NCBI GenBank assembly: GCA_002722105.1
Contig: PBKF01000037.1
Span: forward strand, 1 to 20,221
DNA length: 20,221 bases
Direction of reading: 5' to 3'
From: Fidelibacterota bacterium
GTDB taxonomy: Bacteria > Marinisomatota > Marinisomatia > Marinisomatales > UBA1611
The position numbers and the translations under genes are program-made. This document shows positions 1-6,740 of this stretch, piece after piece (the stretch's first letter is position 1; every line of letters starts with the position of its first letter). Below the pieces are notes generated by a model. It was not told where the DNA came from and made no database searches. It saw only the letters and a program-made list of their open reading frames with translations.

Positions 1-2
1 GT

Positions 3-992
3 GATGAAAGTTGGCGAGTAAGACAGACATTCGACTCTGGTTTTATTATAGCAGGCGCATCAAACTATTCAGGACTTTTAATCAAGACAAATCAGAATGG
101 TGATTTGGAATGGAGCCAGATCTATGATAATTCCACTGCATTGTATAGCGTCAGGGAAACATCTGATGGCGGATTTTTTGCTGTCGGTTTTTATGAGTGC
201 GATACACTTCCAGGATGCTACCCTGATTTGTATTTGTTAAAAACAGATTGGTCTGGAAACATTATCTGGGAGTTAATCGATAGTGGCACTGAAAATAATG
301 ATTGGGCAAGGGATTTTATTGAAACAGCAGATGGAGAATATGTAGTTACGGGGACATGGAATGATAATGGCAATAATTCTAAGGCAATGCTTAGAAAATA
401 CAGTAATACAGGTGAGTTAATATGGCATGAGATTTATAGTAGCTCTGCAGCAAATGAGATTAATGAAATAATTGAGACAGCAGATGGGAATTATGTTTTA
501 GGTGGTTACACAGGTACACAACATGGTGACTATAAAGCTCTCATGATTAAAACAAATCTGGATGGACAACAGATATGGAAAAAGAATATACAGTCAACAG
601 GCAGTACTGAAATCTATGCATTATATGAAACACCGAGTGGAAGTTATATAGGTGCAGGCTATTGCAATAGCTGGAGAAGTTTATACCTGGTGGAGAGGAA
701 TACATCAGGCGGTGGTGTTTTTAATGATTGTAATATTGTAGATGTAAATGTAAGCGGATACTATGATATAATACCTTCATCTAGAGGTGGATATTATCTA
801 ATTGATGAAGGATCCAACCTCACATGGATTAATGATCAAGGTGAAACTATATTTAGGGAATATGTCGGGTACGCAAATATGTCAATATTTGAACTTGAAA
901 ATGGAGATATTATAATAGGAGGTTACGGATTTATCGATGGGAACAGCGGAGGTATAATATCTCTTGTTCGTTTAACTCCACCAATTAATTAG
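3..992 (+). CDS. Exported repeat protein, probable beta-propeller (5' end cut by window edge)
   Basis: The frame is open to the left edge, with the first whole codon at position 3, so the true start lies outside the window. A TTG at 105 is only an internal codon. About 330 residues are visible. They contain five to six imperfect units of roughly 45-55 residues, each with an 'ET-DG-(Y/F)-hydrophobic-GG' segment followed by 'L-KT-(D/N)--G---W'. Clear copies start near bases 160, 325, 475 and 625, and weaker ones follow near 775 and 895. Such units are typical of beta-propeller proteins in the Bacteroidetes/Marinimicrobia neighbourhood and suggest a secreted or surface protein. No C-terminal sorting domain is seen; the protein ends soon after the last repeat. 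The next gene starts 22 bases downstream on the same strand. Ligand and function are unknown. Confidence 0.8.
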   Translation, partial: DESWRVRQTFDSGFIIAGASNYSGLLIKTNQNGDLEWSQIYDNSTALYSVRETSDGGFFAVGFYECDTLPGCYPDLYLLKTDWSGNIIWELIDSGTENNDWARDFIETADGEYVVTGTWNDNGNNSKAMLRKYSNTGELIWHEIYSSSAANEINEIIETADGNYVLGGYTGTQHGDYKALMIKTNLDGQQIWKKNIQSTGSTEIYALYETPSGSYIGAGYCNSWRSLYLVERNTSGGGVFNDCNIVDVNVSGYYDIIPSSRGGYYLIDEGSNLTWINDQGETIFREYVGYANMSIFELENGDIIIGGYGFIDGNSGGIISLVRLTPPIN

Positions 993-1014
993 AATTATTA
1001 AATAAATCTTCATA

Positions 1015-2391
1015 ATGAAAAATAGATTTCAAATATTATTTTTTTTTTCTTTGGCATTCTATTCCTGCGATGATAATCAAGAAGAGCAAGAAAAACACGG
1101 CTGCTTAGATAGTCAAGCTTGCAACTATGACTCAGATGCAACAATTAATAATAATAGTTGCTTATATCTTGATTGTAAGGATGAATGTGGTGGCAGTGCT
1201 TTAGTTGATAGTTGTGGCACGTGCGATGATGACCTCTCTAATGATTGTACTGAAGATTGTGCCGGAGAGTGGGGTAGCCAAAATATTTGTGGATGTACAG
1301 ACATTACAGCAACGAACTATAACAGTGATGCAACATTTGATGACGGGAGCTGTGAATATCAAAATGGCGGTACTATTCCAGGAAGAAACATTTACATTGT
1401 TGGTGAATCTTATAATAGTAACGGAGAATGGACATCCTGCTATTGGCTAAATGGAGAACGAATTGAATTACCTGGTGGTTATACAGCTACAGATATTACG
1501 GTAATTGACGGAGTAGTTTATACATCAGGTACTGCTGACGGTGCTTGTTATTGGATTGATCAACAAAGATTTGATTTACCTGGCGACTTCAGTGAAGGCG
1601 AAGCTATTGCTGTAAGTGGAGAAAATATATATGTTGCTGGTTGGTTTGATAATGGATCCTGCTATTGGGAAAACGGTGAAAAAATTAATCTAACCGTTAA
1701 TAGAGATTCACAGGCTTTCTCAATAGGAGTCCGAAATAATGGGAGTGTGTACATCGGTGGGTATTATATGAATAATCATCACTATTATATCCCCTGCTTT
1801 TGGAAAGATGGAAATAACAGAACGAATTTATCGATACCGACTGATGGTGACGGTGAGGTATATGATATTGCTTTCATGGATGGTAATATGAGGTACTATG
1901 CTGGATACGTTTTAAAAACATCTGGGTTTGCTGGTTATACACCTACTGCTTGCTATTGGCGACATACAACTAGAACGGATATGCCTTTCGGTGGATCAAA
2001 TATGGATATCTATGGGTCTGGTGCATATGGTATATCAATTGATGGAGATGACGTTTATTTAGCAGGATATACAGACTGGTTCGAAGACACAAATAACCCT
2101 TATACTACGGGGGGGTCATTCCCCCAATATTGGGAAAATAATACTATTCATGATCTACAAGGTGGTCCCATTACTGAATTTGGTACTGGCATTGCCCATG
2201 ATATAGCAATTGCTGATGGAAATGTACTTGTTGTTGGAGAGGCGACTCGAGACACCAGTTATTATGATAGTTATACCAGTGCATGTTTTTGGCTAAACGG
2301 TGAATTATTCTACCTTATATCAGAGAGCGATGTTCAATCAAGTCAAGAAGATTGGTATCATAGTGTTGCACGAGGAGTTTTCATTGAATGA
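1015..2391 (+). CDS. Surface lipoprotein with Cys-rich repeats and a seven-repeat propeller-like domain
   Basis: The 458-residue product starts with a short hydrophobic signal ending in AFYSC (Cys18), an atypical but plausible lipobox followed by acidic residues. Residues 29-49 and 93-113 are two copies of a 21-residue Cys repeat (GC-D---A-NY-SDAT---SC). Between them lies a second Cys-rich type (DECGG, CGTC, DCAGEWG). Both repeat types are common in exported proteins of marine Bacteroidetes and Marinimicrobia. Residues about 125-455 carry seven repeats marked by (C/Q)(Y/F)W at 142, 178, 216, 261, 313, 371 and 424. Most are followed by a charged or polar turn and L-P, and preceded by a 'VY(I/V/L)AG' strand. 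Seven copies would fit a seven-bladed propeller, which is an inference. The gene probably forms a transcription unit with the similar gene upstream (22-base gap). No Shine-Dalgarno sequence is seen before the ATG. Function is unknown. Confidence 0.8.
   Translation: MKNRFQILFFFSLAFYSCDDNQEEQEKHGCLDSQACNYDSDATINNNSCLYLDCKDECGGSALVDSCGTCDDDLSNDCTEDCAGEWGSQNICGCTDITATNYNSDATFDDGSCEYQNGGTIPGRNIYIVGESYNSNGEWTSCYWLNGERIELPGGYTATDITVIDGVVYTSGTADGACYWIDQQRFDLPGDFSEGEAIAVSGENIYVAGWFDNGSCYWENGEKINLTVNRDSQAFSIGVRNNGSVYIGGYYMNNHHYYIPCFWKDGNNRTNLSIPTDGDGEVYDIAFMDGNMRYYAGYVLKTSGFAGYTPTACYWRHTTRTDMPFGGSNMDIYGSGAYGISIDGDDVYLAGYTDWFEDTNNPYTTGGSFPQYWENNTIHDLQGGPITEFGTGIAHDIAIADGNVLVVGEATRDTSYYDSYTSACFWLNGELFYLISESDVQSSQEDWYHSVARGVFIE
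1039..1048 (+). repeat. T10 homopolymer in the signal-peptide codons of the lipoprotein
   Basis: Ten consecutive T residues lie in codons 9-12 of the lipoprotein gene and encode part of its hydrophobic signal segment. A second homopolymer, seven G (2109-2115), sits in the same gene. Runs of this kind can slip during replication and switch a gene off. In an AT-rich genome a T10 run may also be chance. Confidence 0.5.
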
Positions 2392-2475
2392 CATCAAAGC
2401 ATTTTAATCAACTTTTATTTTTCGGAGATTTTCGGGATATTCAAAAATATTTAAATATGTTTTCAACATAATATC

Positions 2476-3114
2476 ATGAATAAATACAAGAATTTTCATG
2501 TGGTGGACCATCCACTTATTCGCCACAAGCTTACTATTATCCGAGACAAAGATACAGGGCATAAGCTTTTTAAAGAATTAGTCAATGAAGTTGGAATGCT
2601 TGTTGCTTTTGAACTTACTCAGGATTTTAAAGTTGAGTCTAAAACCGTGGAAACACCATTGACAAAAACAGAAGGTGAAAAAGTTGAAGGTAAAGATATT
2701 GTTATTGTTCCAATTCTTCGTGCTGGACTAGGTATGGTAGATGGATTGATGAAACTCATTCCCAATGCACGGGTTGGTTATGTAGGTATGGAACGGGATG
2801 AAAAAACTCATCAACCAGTTCACTATTATTTCAAAATTCCGAAAAAACCAGAAAATAAGAATTTCATTATTATAGATCCTATGCTGGCCACCGGCGGGAC
2901 CGCTATTGCCACAGCAAAAAGTTTGAAGGAATTAGGCTCAACACAGATCAAATTCATGTGTCTGATTGCTGCTCCTGAGGGTGCCAAAGCATTTTGTGAA
3001 GCTCACCCGGATGTTGATGTGTATACTGCAGCCTTAGATGAAAAACTTAATGATAATAAATATATTGTCCCTGGATTAGGGGACGCTGGTGATCGGTTAT
3101 TTGGCACCGAATAG
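2476..3114 (+). CDS. upp: Uracil phosphoribosyltransferase
   Basis: This cytoplasmic pyrimidine-salvage enzyme converts uracil and PRPP to UMP and diphosphate. The 212-residue product matches the usual length (about 208). Visible family features are the N-terminal HPLIRHKLT segment (residues 12-20), VPILRAGLGM (78-87), the PRPP loop DPMLATGGT (134-142), and the C-terminal uracil-binding segment VPGLGDAGDR (198-207). The ATG at 2476 gives the expected N-terminus. The 84 bases upstream hold no convincing Shine-Dalgarno or sigma-70 site. The gene is convergent with the sulfotransferase-like gene; only 11 bases separate the two stop codons and no terminator hairpin is visible there. Confidence 0.96.
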   Translation: MNKYKNFHVVDHPLIRHKLTIIRDKDTGHKLFKELVNEVGMLVAFELTQDFKVESKTVETPLTKTEGEKVEGKDIVIVPILRAGLGMVDGLMKLIPNARVGYVGMERDEKTHQPVHYYFKIPKKPENKNFIIIDPMLATGGTAIATAKSLKELGSTQIKFMCLIAAPEGAKAFCEAHPDVDVYTAALDEKLNDNKYIVPGLGDAGDRLFGTE

Positions 3115-3125
3115 ATTACAGCAAT

Positions 3126-3860
3126 TTAATTTTTGCCAATCCTTTTATTCCATAAAATATTATAATACTCTTTACATTTTTCATAAATAGGCTCCATAGT
3201 TTCATCTAGTTCAACATTTTCTTCAGAATAAGGTAAAAATCCGGTTGATTCTTCAACTCGGTTATACCAATAAGGAGCCCATACACCATCACTGTGCCGT
3301 TTTCCTGCAGGCCAGTTAAGCATTTTGTCTGTAAATGAAATCCCAATTTTTTCACAGAGCTTTAATAGCATTTTTTCTGGATTAGCTAAAATGTCTTTTG
3401 AGTCTAAAATTGGTGGTGTTTCCCCTGTGATTTTTTCTACACGTTCCAATAAATCTGCTTGCTGAACGAATCCGAGTAATTTTTCATTTTCTATAGGAAA
3501 TCGTTTCCCGTAACTGGCAATTACATATTTTGGGTCACGGATCAAAAAGCAATTTGTTACATCTTTAATCCAGGATAAGTCACACCCCTCCAAATTATGT
3601 TGTGCCATATGCTTTTGATACCAAATTGGTTTCCCTTCAGGGATTTTCCCAGTGCATATATCTACGACTTCATCCCAATGAATACTTTGAGAAGCGAATA
3701 CATCTTTTTTCCCTGGATGGTCCAAGCCTGTTTTATCTAAATAATAAGCATAAAAAGGTTCATCGATTACAACTGTATCCGGTCGATTCTCAAAAGACCG
3801 CATCATGGCAGTAGAAATATTTCGCGGCCCCGACCACATTGCTATTCGAGTTTTATTCAA
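3126..3860 (-). CDS. Sulfotransferase-like P-loop protein paired with the aminotransferase homologue
   Basis: The 244-residue protein begins almost at once with WSGPRNISTAMMRSF (residues 9-23), which resembles the 5'-phosphosulfate-binding loop of PAPS-dependent sulfotransferases. FLIRDPKYVIASY (105-117) resembles the 3'-phosphate-binding motif (R-DP--V--S). A conserved-looking KHM at 83-85 could belong to the active site. There is no signal peptide, so the protein should be cytoplasmic. The start is TTG: an in-frame stop lies nine bases upstream and the next ATG (codon 8) is too close to the P-loop. TTG overlaps the TGA of the aminotransferase gene (TTGA), which predicts translational coupling. 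A homologous N-terminal domain is, as I recall, fused to an aminotransferase-IV domain in plant 'branched-chain-amino-acid aminotransferase-like' proteins. The sulfate acceptor is unknown, and sulfotransferase activity itself is inferred from motifs. Confidence 0.75.
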   Translation of the reverse strand: MNKTRIAMWSGPRNISTAMMRSFENRPDTVVIDEPFYAYYLDKTGLDHPGKKDVFASQSIHWDEVVDICTGKIPEGKPIWYQKHMAQHNLEGCDLSWIKDVTNCFLIRDPKYVIASYGKRFPIENEKLLGFVQQADLLERVEKITGETPPILDSKDILANPEKMLLKLCEKIGISFTDKMLNWPAGKRHSDGVWAPYWYNRVEESTGFLPYSEENVELDETMEPIYEKCKEYYNILWNKRIGKN

Positions 3861-4768
3861 TTTGAATTAACCCGTTTTTCAATATCTTTAGCATACCAGT
3901 CCTGCAATTTCTTCGTCAATTCTCCGCGCAAGCCATCCCCGATTGTAAGACCATCAACTGTTGGTACTGGAATGATACCTGCAAAAGTCCCTGTGACAAA
4001 TACTTCATCAGCTATATGCACATCTTCAATAGAGAAGTTCTTTTCAAATACAGGAACCTTATATTTTTTGCATAGATTGATGACACTTCCTCGGGTTATA
4101 CCATTTAAACAATATTTACCTGTGGATGTCCAAACTTCACCGCTACGGACAATAAAAAAGTTTGTCGAATTACATGTAGAAACATAGCCGTGTGGATCTA
4201 ACATGAGGCCCTCATCTACACCAAGTTTATCTGCCTCAATACAGGCTGCAATGCAATTATGTTTACTGAGAGAGTTTATAGTTGGATCCTGGATTTGGAA
4301 ATCTCGTATTGTATTAACCGTCCCCAATGTAATACCATTAATTTTTATATAATCACTAGCTTTTTTATATTCTGGAATGATAACTATAGTTGGTTCTCCG
4401 ATAGTGACTTTAGGGTGTTGATAGGGCGTTTTTTTAATTCCCCGGGATACAATTAACCTCAAATGAACATCAGAAATCATATTATTTTTTTGCAATGTTT
4501 CATTTACAGCTATCAATATATCTTCTTTGGATTTCCCGATATCCATAGTGATTTTTTCTGCGCCTTTGAATAACCGATCTATGTGTTCAGAAAAATGAAT
4601 CAAAAGTCCTTTGTGTAAACGAATCCCTTCCCACACACCATCACCCAACAAATAACCACTATCCATAACGGAAACCTTCGCTTCGGAACGATGAAAGAAT
4701 TCTCCATTAATATAAATTTGGATATCTTCATTCCGTTTATCTATTTCATAATCATGAGTGGATGGCAT
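3857..4768 (-). CDS. Class IV aminotransferase homologue with altered PLP-site residues
   Basis: The 303-residue fold-type IV PLP protein is related to branched-chain and D-amino-acid aminotransferases and aminodeoxychorismate lyase. Family marks are MDSGYLLGDGVWEG (35-48), HIDRLFKGA (62-70, with Arg65 as phosphate ligand), DEGLMLD (185-191), GITRG (223-227) and TGTFAGI (259-265). By gapless hand alignment with D-amino-acid aminotransferase (KSLN...EA...G..E) the Schiff-base lysine position is Asn165. The nearest lysine, Lys169, is one helical turn later. In VSTCNSTNFF (196-205) the usual pyridine-contacting glutamate is Thr198. It may therefore be a subfamily with relocated chemistry or a non-transaminase. 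The gene overlaps the methyltransferase stop upstream (TAATG) and the sulfotransferase-like start downstream (TTGA), implying coupled expression. The substrate is unknown. Confidence 0.85.
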   Translation of the reverse strand: MPSTHDYEIDKRNEDIQIYINGEFFHRSEAKVSVMDSGYLLGDGVWEGIRLHKGLLIHFSEHIDRLFKGAEKITMDIGKSKEDILIAVNETLQKNNMISDVHLRLIVSRGIKKTPYQHPKVTIGEPTIVIIPEYKKASDYIKINGITLGTVNTIRDFQIQDPTINSLSKHNCIAACIEADKLGVDEGLMLDPHGYVSTCNSTNFFIVRSGEVWTSTGKYCLNGITRGSVINLCKKYKVPVFEKNFSIEDVHIADEVFVTGTFAGIIPVPTVDGLTIGDGLRGELTKKLQDWYAKDIEKRVNSN

Positions 4769-5520
4769 TAATTATTCTCTCTTATTTGTCTCAATCTTTC
4801 AAAAAGGACCGCTGAAACTGCAGCACTTACATTCAATGAACCAGTCATGCCCTGCATTGGAATGGTTGTCTTAAAATCACAAGATGCCAATACCTTTTCT
4901 CTAATTCCTTTTCCCTCGCTTCCTACTACAATTAATGTCTTATCTTTGTAATCGATATTGTACCAGGGTCTTGCTTTAATACTGTTTTCTAGGCCAACTA
5001 TCCAGAAGCCGTCATCTTTTAATTCAGAAAATGTATTTTTTAAATTTGTTACTTCGATGAGTGGCACATTGATGAATGCACCCTGACTAACTTGTAATAC
5101 TGTATTGGAAATGCTTGCTGAAGAATGTCTTGGAAAAAGAATTCCATGCACACCGGCACACTCCGCTGTTCGAATGATTTGACCAAAATTCTGGGGATCT
5201 TCAATTTGATCCAACGCCAGTAAACAGGCATTGTTTTCATCTGAAAAATCTGGGAGTTCTTGGGAAACTATATGCCCGGAAAATGTGACGGCGATTCCTT
5301 GTGAACGGCCTTCGGGATATTTTTGAAAGAAGCCTTTTTTTTCATAAAACCGATGTTTCAAGTTTGATGAAAAAATCATTTCCATAAGAGATTTACTTTT
5401 TTCTGCCGGACCGCCAATTAGTATATCAATATTAATTGAATGAAATCGTTCCGTTTGCAGGATAGATTTTGCTCCATTGATCCCTAGAATAGTAAATGAA
5501 TTTTTATTTTCCTTATTCAT
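4768..5520 (-). CDS. rlmB: SpoU/TrmH-family 2'-O-ribose methyltransferase, RlmB-like
   Basis: This SAM-dependent RNA 2'-O-methyltransferase has the trefoil-knot SPOUT fold. The 250-residue product has a short N-terminal substrate-binding domain, including GINGAKSIL (13-21). The three SpoU motifs are EDPQNFGQIIRTAE (107-120, with Asn111 and Arg117), VVGSEGKGI (198-206, with Glu202) and GSLNVSAA (227-234, with Asn230). Length and layout fit RlmB, which methylates G2251 of 23S rRNA, but TrmH-family members with other rRNA or tRNA targets look similar, so the exact site is not certain. It is the first gene of the leftward operon; its TAA overlaps the ATG of the aminotransferase homologue by one base. 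The promoter should lie in 5521-5652, the region shared with the divergent tRNA. Confidence 0.87.
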   Translation of the reverse strand: MNKENKNSFTILGINGAKSILQTERFHSINIDILIGGPAEKSKSLMEMIFSSNLKHRFYEKKGFFQKYPEGRSQGIAVTFSGHIVSQELPDFSDENNACLLALDQIEDPQNFGQIIRTAECAGVHGILFPRHSSASISNTVLQVSQGAFINVPLIEVTNLKNTFSELKDDGFWIVGLENSIKARPWYNIDYKDKTLIVVGSEGKGIREKVLASCDFKTTIPMQGMTGSLNVSAAVSAVLFERLRQIRENN

Positions 5521-5600
5521 CGATTAAATCAGTATAGAATTTTCACTGAGATTCAAAATAGAACAATATTAAAAGGTTATAATATTTTTTTTACTTTAAA

Positions 5601-5627
5601 TTGAAAAAACTCAAAGAGATATAAAAT
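5601..5627 (+). promoter_or_regulatory. Possible promoter of the tRNA gene
   Basis: TTGAAA (5601-5606) is followed after 15 bases by TAAAAT (5622-5627), about 25 bases ahead of the mature tRNA 5' end. The spacing is shorter than the sigma-70 optimum and the region is generally AT-rich, so this is tentative. Confidence 0.25.
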
Positions 5628-5652
5628 AAATCTTAATTTCCGCCCCGCAATT

Positions 5653-5725
5653 GGGCCTGTAGCTCAACGGTTAGAGCAGTGGACTCATAATCCATTGGTT
5701 GGGGGTTCGAATCCCTCCGGGCCCA
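5653..5725 (+). tRNA. tRNA with CAU anticodon (elongator Met or, more likely, Ile2)
   Basis: A complete 73-base cloverleaf folds by hand. The acceptor stem pairs 5653-5659 with 5718-5724, the D-stem is GCTC/GAGC, and the anticodon stem is GTGGA/TCCAT. The anticodon loop is CTCATAA (anticodon CAT at 5686-5688). The variable loop is TGGTT, the T-arm GGGGG-TTCGAAT-CCCTC, and the discriminator is A. It is not an initiator: G1 pairs with C72. The acceptor stem has C4-G69 and C5-G68, which in E. coli are among the features recognised by TilS on tRNA-Ile2, where C34 becomes lysidine and AUA is read. That favours Ile over elongator Met but does not settle it. There is a U6-G67 wobble. CCA is not encoded and must be added after transcription. 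Confidence 0.95.
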
Positions 5726-5760
5726 CTTTTTATTTTGTTGAATAATTGTTATCTTTAAAG

Positions 5761-6615
5761 ATGAAGATGATACACAAGGCTTTTTACTTACCGATTCTAA
5801 TCAGCTTTTTATCCGCTATTGATGGCACAATTATATTTTTTGATGGGACAACCATTGAAGGAAATATCAACTCTGTTGATAAAGCTACCGTTTATATAAC
5901 CCCCATCGGCTTGGATTTCCCTGAGGAAATCCTTATGGATAATATCGATACTTTAAAATTGGATAATGGTAAAATTCTCGTTGCCGGCAATGAGGTATTG
6001 CTTATGTTTGAAAATGGTAACTTTATTAGCCCGGGAGAAAAAAAACAAAAGAGATCTAAAAGCAAGGATGATTATGTCGTTGAATACGTAATTGTTCCTA
6101 ATTATAGTTTAAATTTTTACACTGGTTATCCTATAATTAAAGCAACATCATTCGATATTTATAATAAATCATCACCTGTTTTCGGCTTATCTGTTGGTAC
6201 GCCATATGGCTTTTTTATGGGTGATTTTTTCGTTAATGCTATCATAGAAATTGCCAACTATAAATTTATGGATTCAGATGGATCAAGAAAATTTGGCGGC
6301 TGGGCATATCAAGTAGGTTTAAGCCCTGGAATATTTATTGGAGATTTGAGCATAAGCTTAACTGCAGCAACCGGTGTTTTTCATGAGGGGACAGGATTTA
6401 TCGCAGGAGGTAGTGTTGATATTCCAATCGGGAATCTAATTATGGATAAATTTGGACACATGACAATAATTGATGCGATGGAAGAACAAATTGAGAATCT
6501 GGAAGTCCGAATAACTGGTCGGTCAAATATTGTACAAAAAGCAAAAAGTGCTTATGATGCGGGTGGAGCTACCGGCTGGGTTGGCGGTGGTATTTCCATT
6601 GGCTATGAATTCTAA
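5761..6615 (+). CDS. Exported protein, paralogue A of a tandem pair (probable outer-membrane domain)
   Basis: I do not recognise a named family. The ATG at 5761 is preferred over the upstream TTG at 5746, giving 284 residues with a signal peptide (about 1-19, basic then hydrophobic). Residues 19-70 form a compact beta-rich domain (FFDGT, TVYI-P-GLD-PE, NIDTLK--NG). By hand count it is about 60% identical (31 of 52 positions) to the next gene. A basic linker (about 92-104) leads to a C-terminal half made of alternating hydrophobic and glycine-rich strands ending in GGGISIGYEF. That end is suggestive of an outer-membrane barrel with a terminal Phe. Both paralogues share SNIV in the C-terminal half. 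The gene begins 35 bases after the tRNA and could be read from the same promoter. Confidence 0.75.
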   Translation: MKMIHKAFYLPILISFLSAIDGTIIFFDGTTIEGNINSVDKATVYITPIGLDFPEEILMDNIDTLKLDNGKILVAGNEVLLMFENGNFISPGEKKQKRSKSKDDYVVEYVIVPNYSLNFYTGYPIIKATSFDIYNKSSPVFGLSVGTPYGFFMGDFFVNAIIEIANYKFMDSDGSRKFGGWAYQVGLSPGIFIGDLSISLTAATGVFHEGTGFIAGGSVDIPIGNLIMDKFGHMTIIDAMEEQIENLEVRITGRSNIVQKAKSAYDAGGATGWVGGGISIGYEF

Positions 6616-6740
6616 AGTTTTTATAATCTTCAAGGTGGAAATAAATGAATTATTATTTAAAATGGCCAATTAGTGTAATATCGTTAATATTTAGCTAAGC
6701 TTTCATTTTATAAATTTTTCACCTATATTTCATTTCTATT

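Noticed and set aside
105..107. TTG at 105 as start of the first gene
   Set aside because: The frame is open to the left edge, and the residues upstream (including a TN-NGDLEW repeat end) continue the same repeat pattern. The gene is simply cut by the window.
1205..1450. 81-codon frame inside the lipoprotein gene
   Set aside because: It is a shifted-frame shadow of the Cys-rich repeat region, with no recognisable protein features.
2109..2125. G7-TCATT-C5 as a terminator hairpin
   Set aside because: It lies inside the lipoprotein coding sequence, has a very short stem and no T-run after it.
3602..4456. Plus-strand frames opposite the sulfotransferase-like and aminotransferase genes
   Set aside because: These are antisense shadows of well supported minus-strand genes, with low-complexity products and no start signals.
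5746..5760. TTG at 5746 as start of paralogue A
   Set aside because: The ATG at 5761 gives a normal basic-then-hydrophobic signal peptide. The extra five codons add nothing and lie close to the tRNA.
5653..5760. tRNA as an integration site of a mobile element
   Set aside because: No integrase, repeated tRNA 3' end or phage-like gene is present in the flanking sequence.
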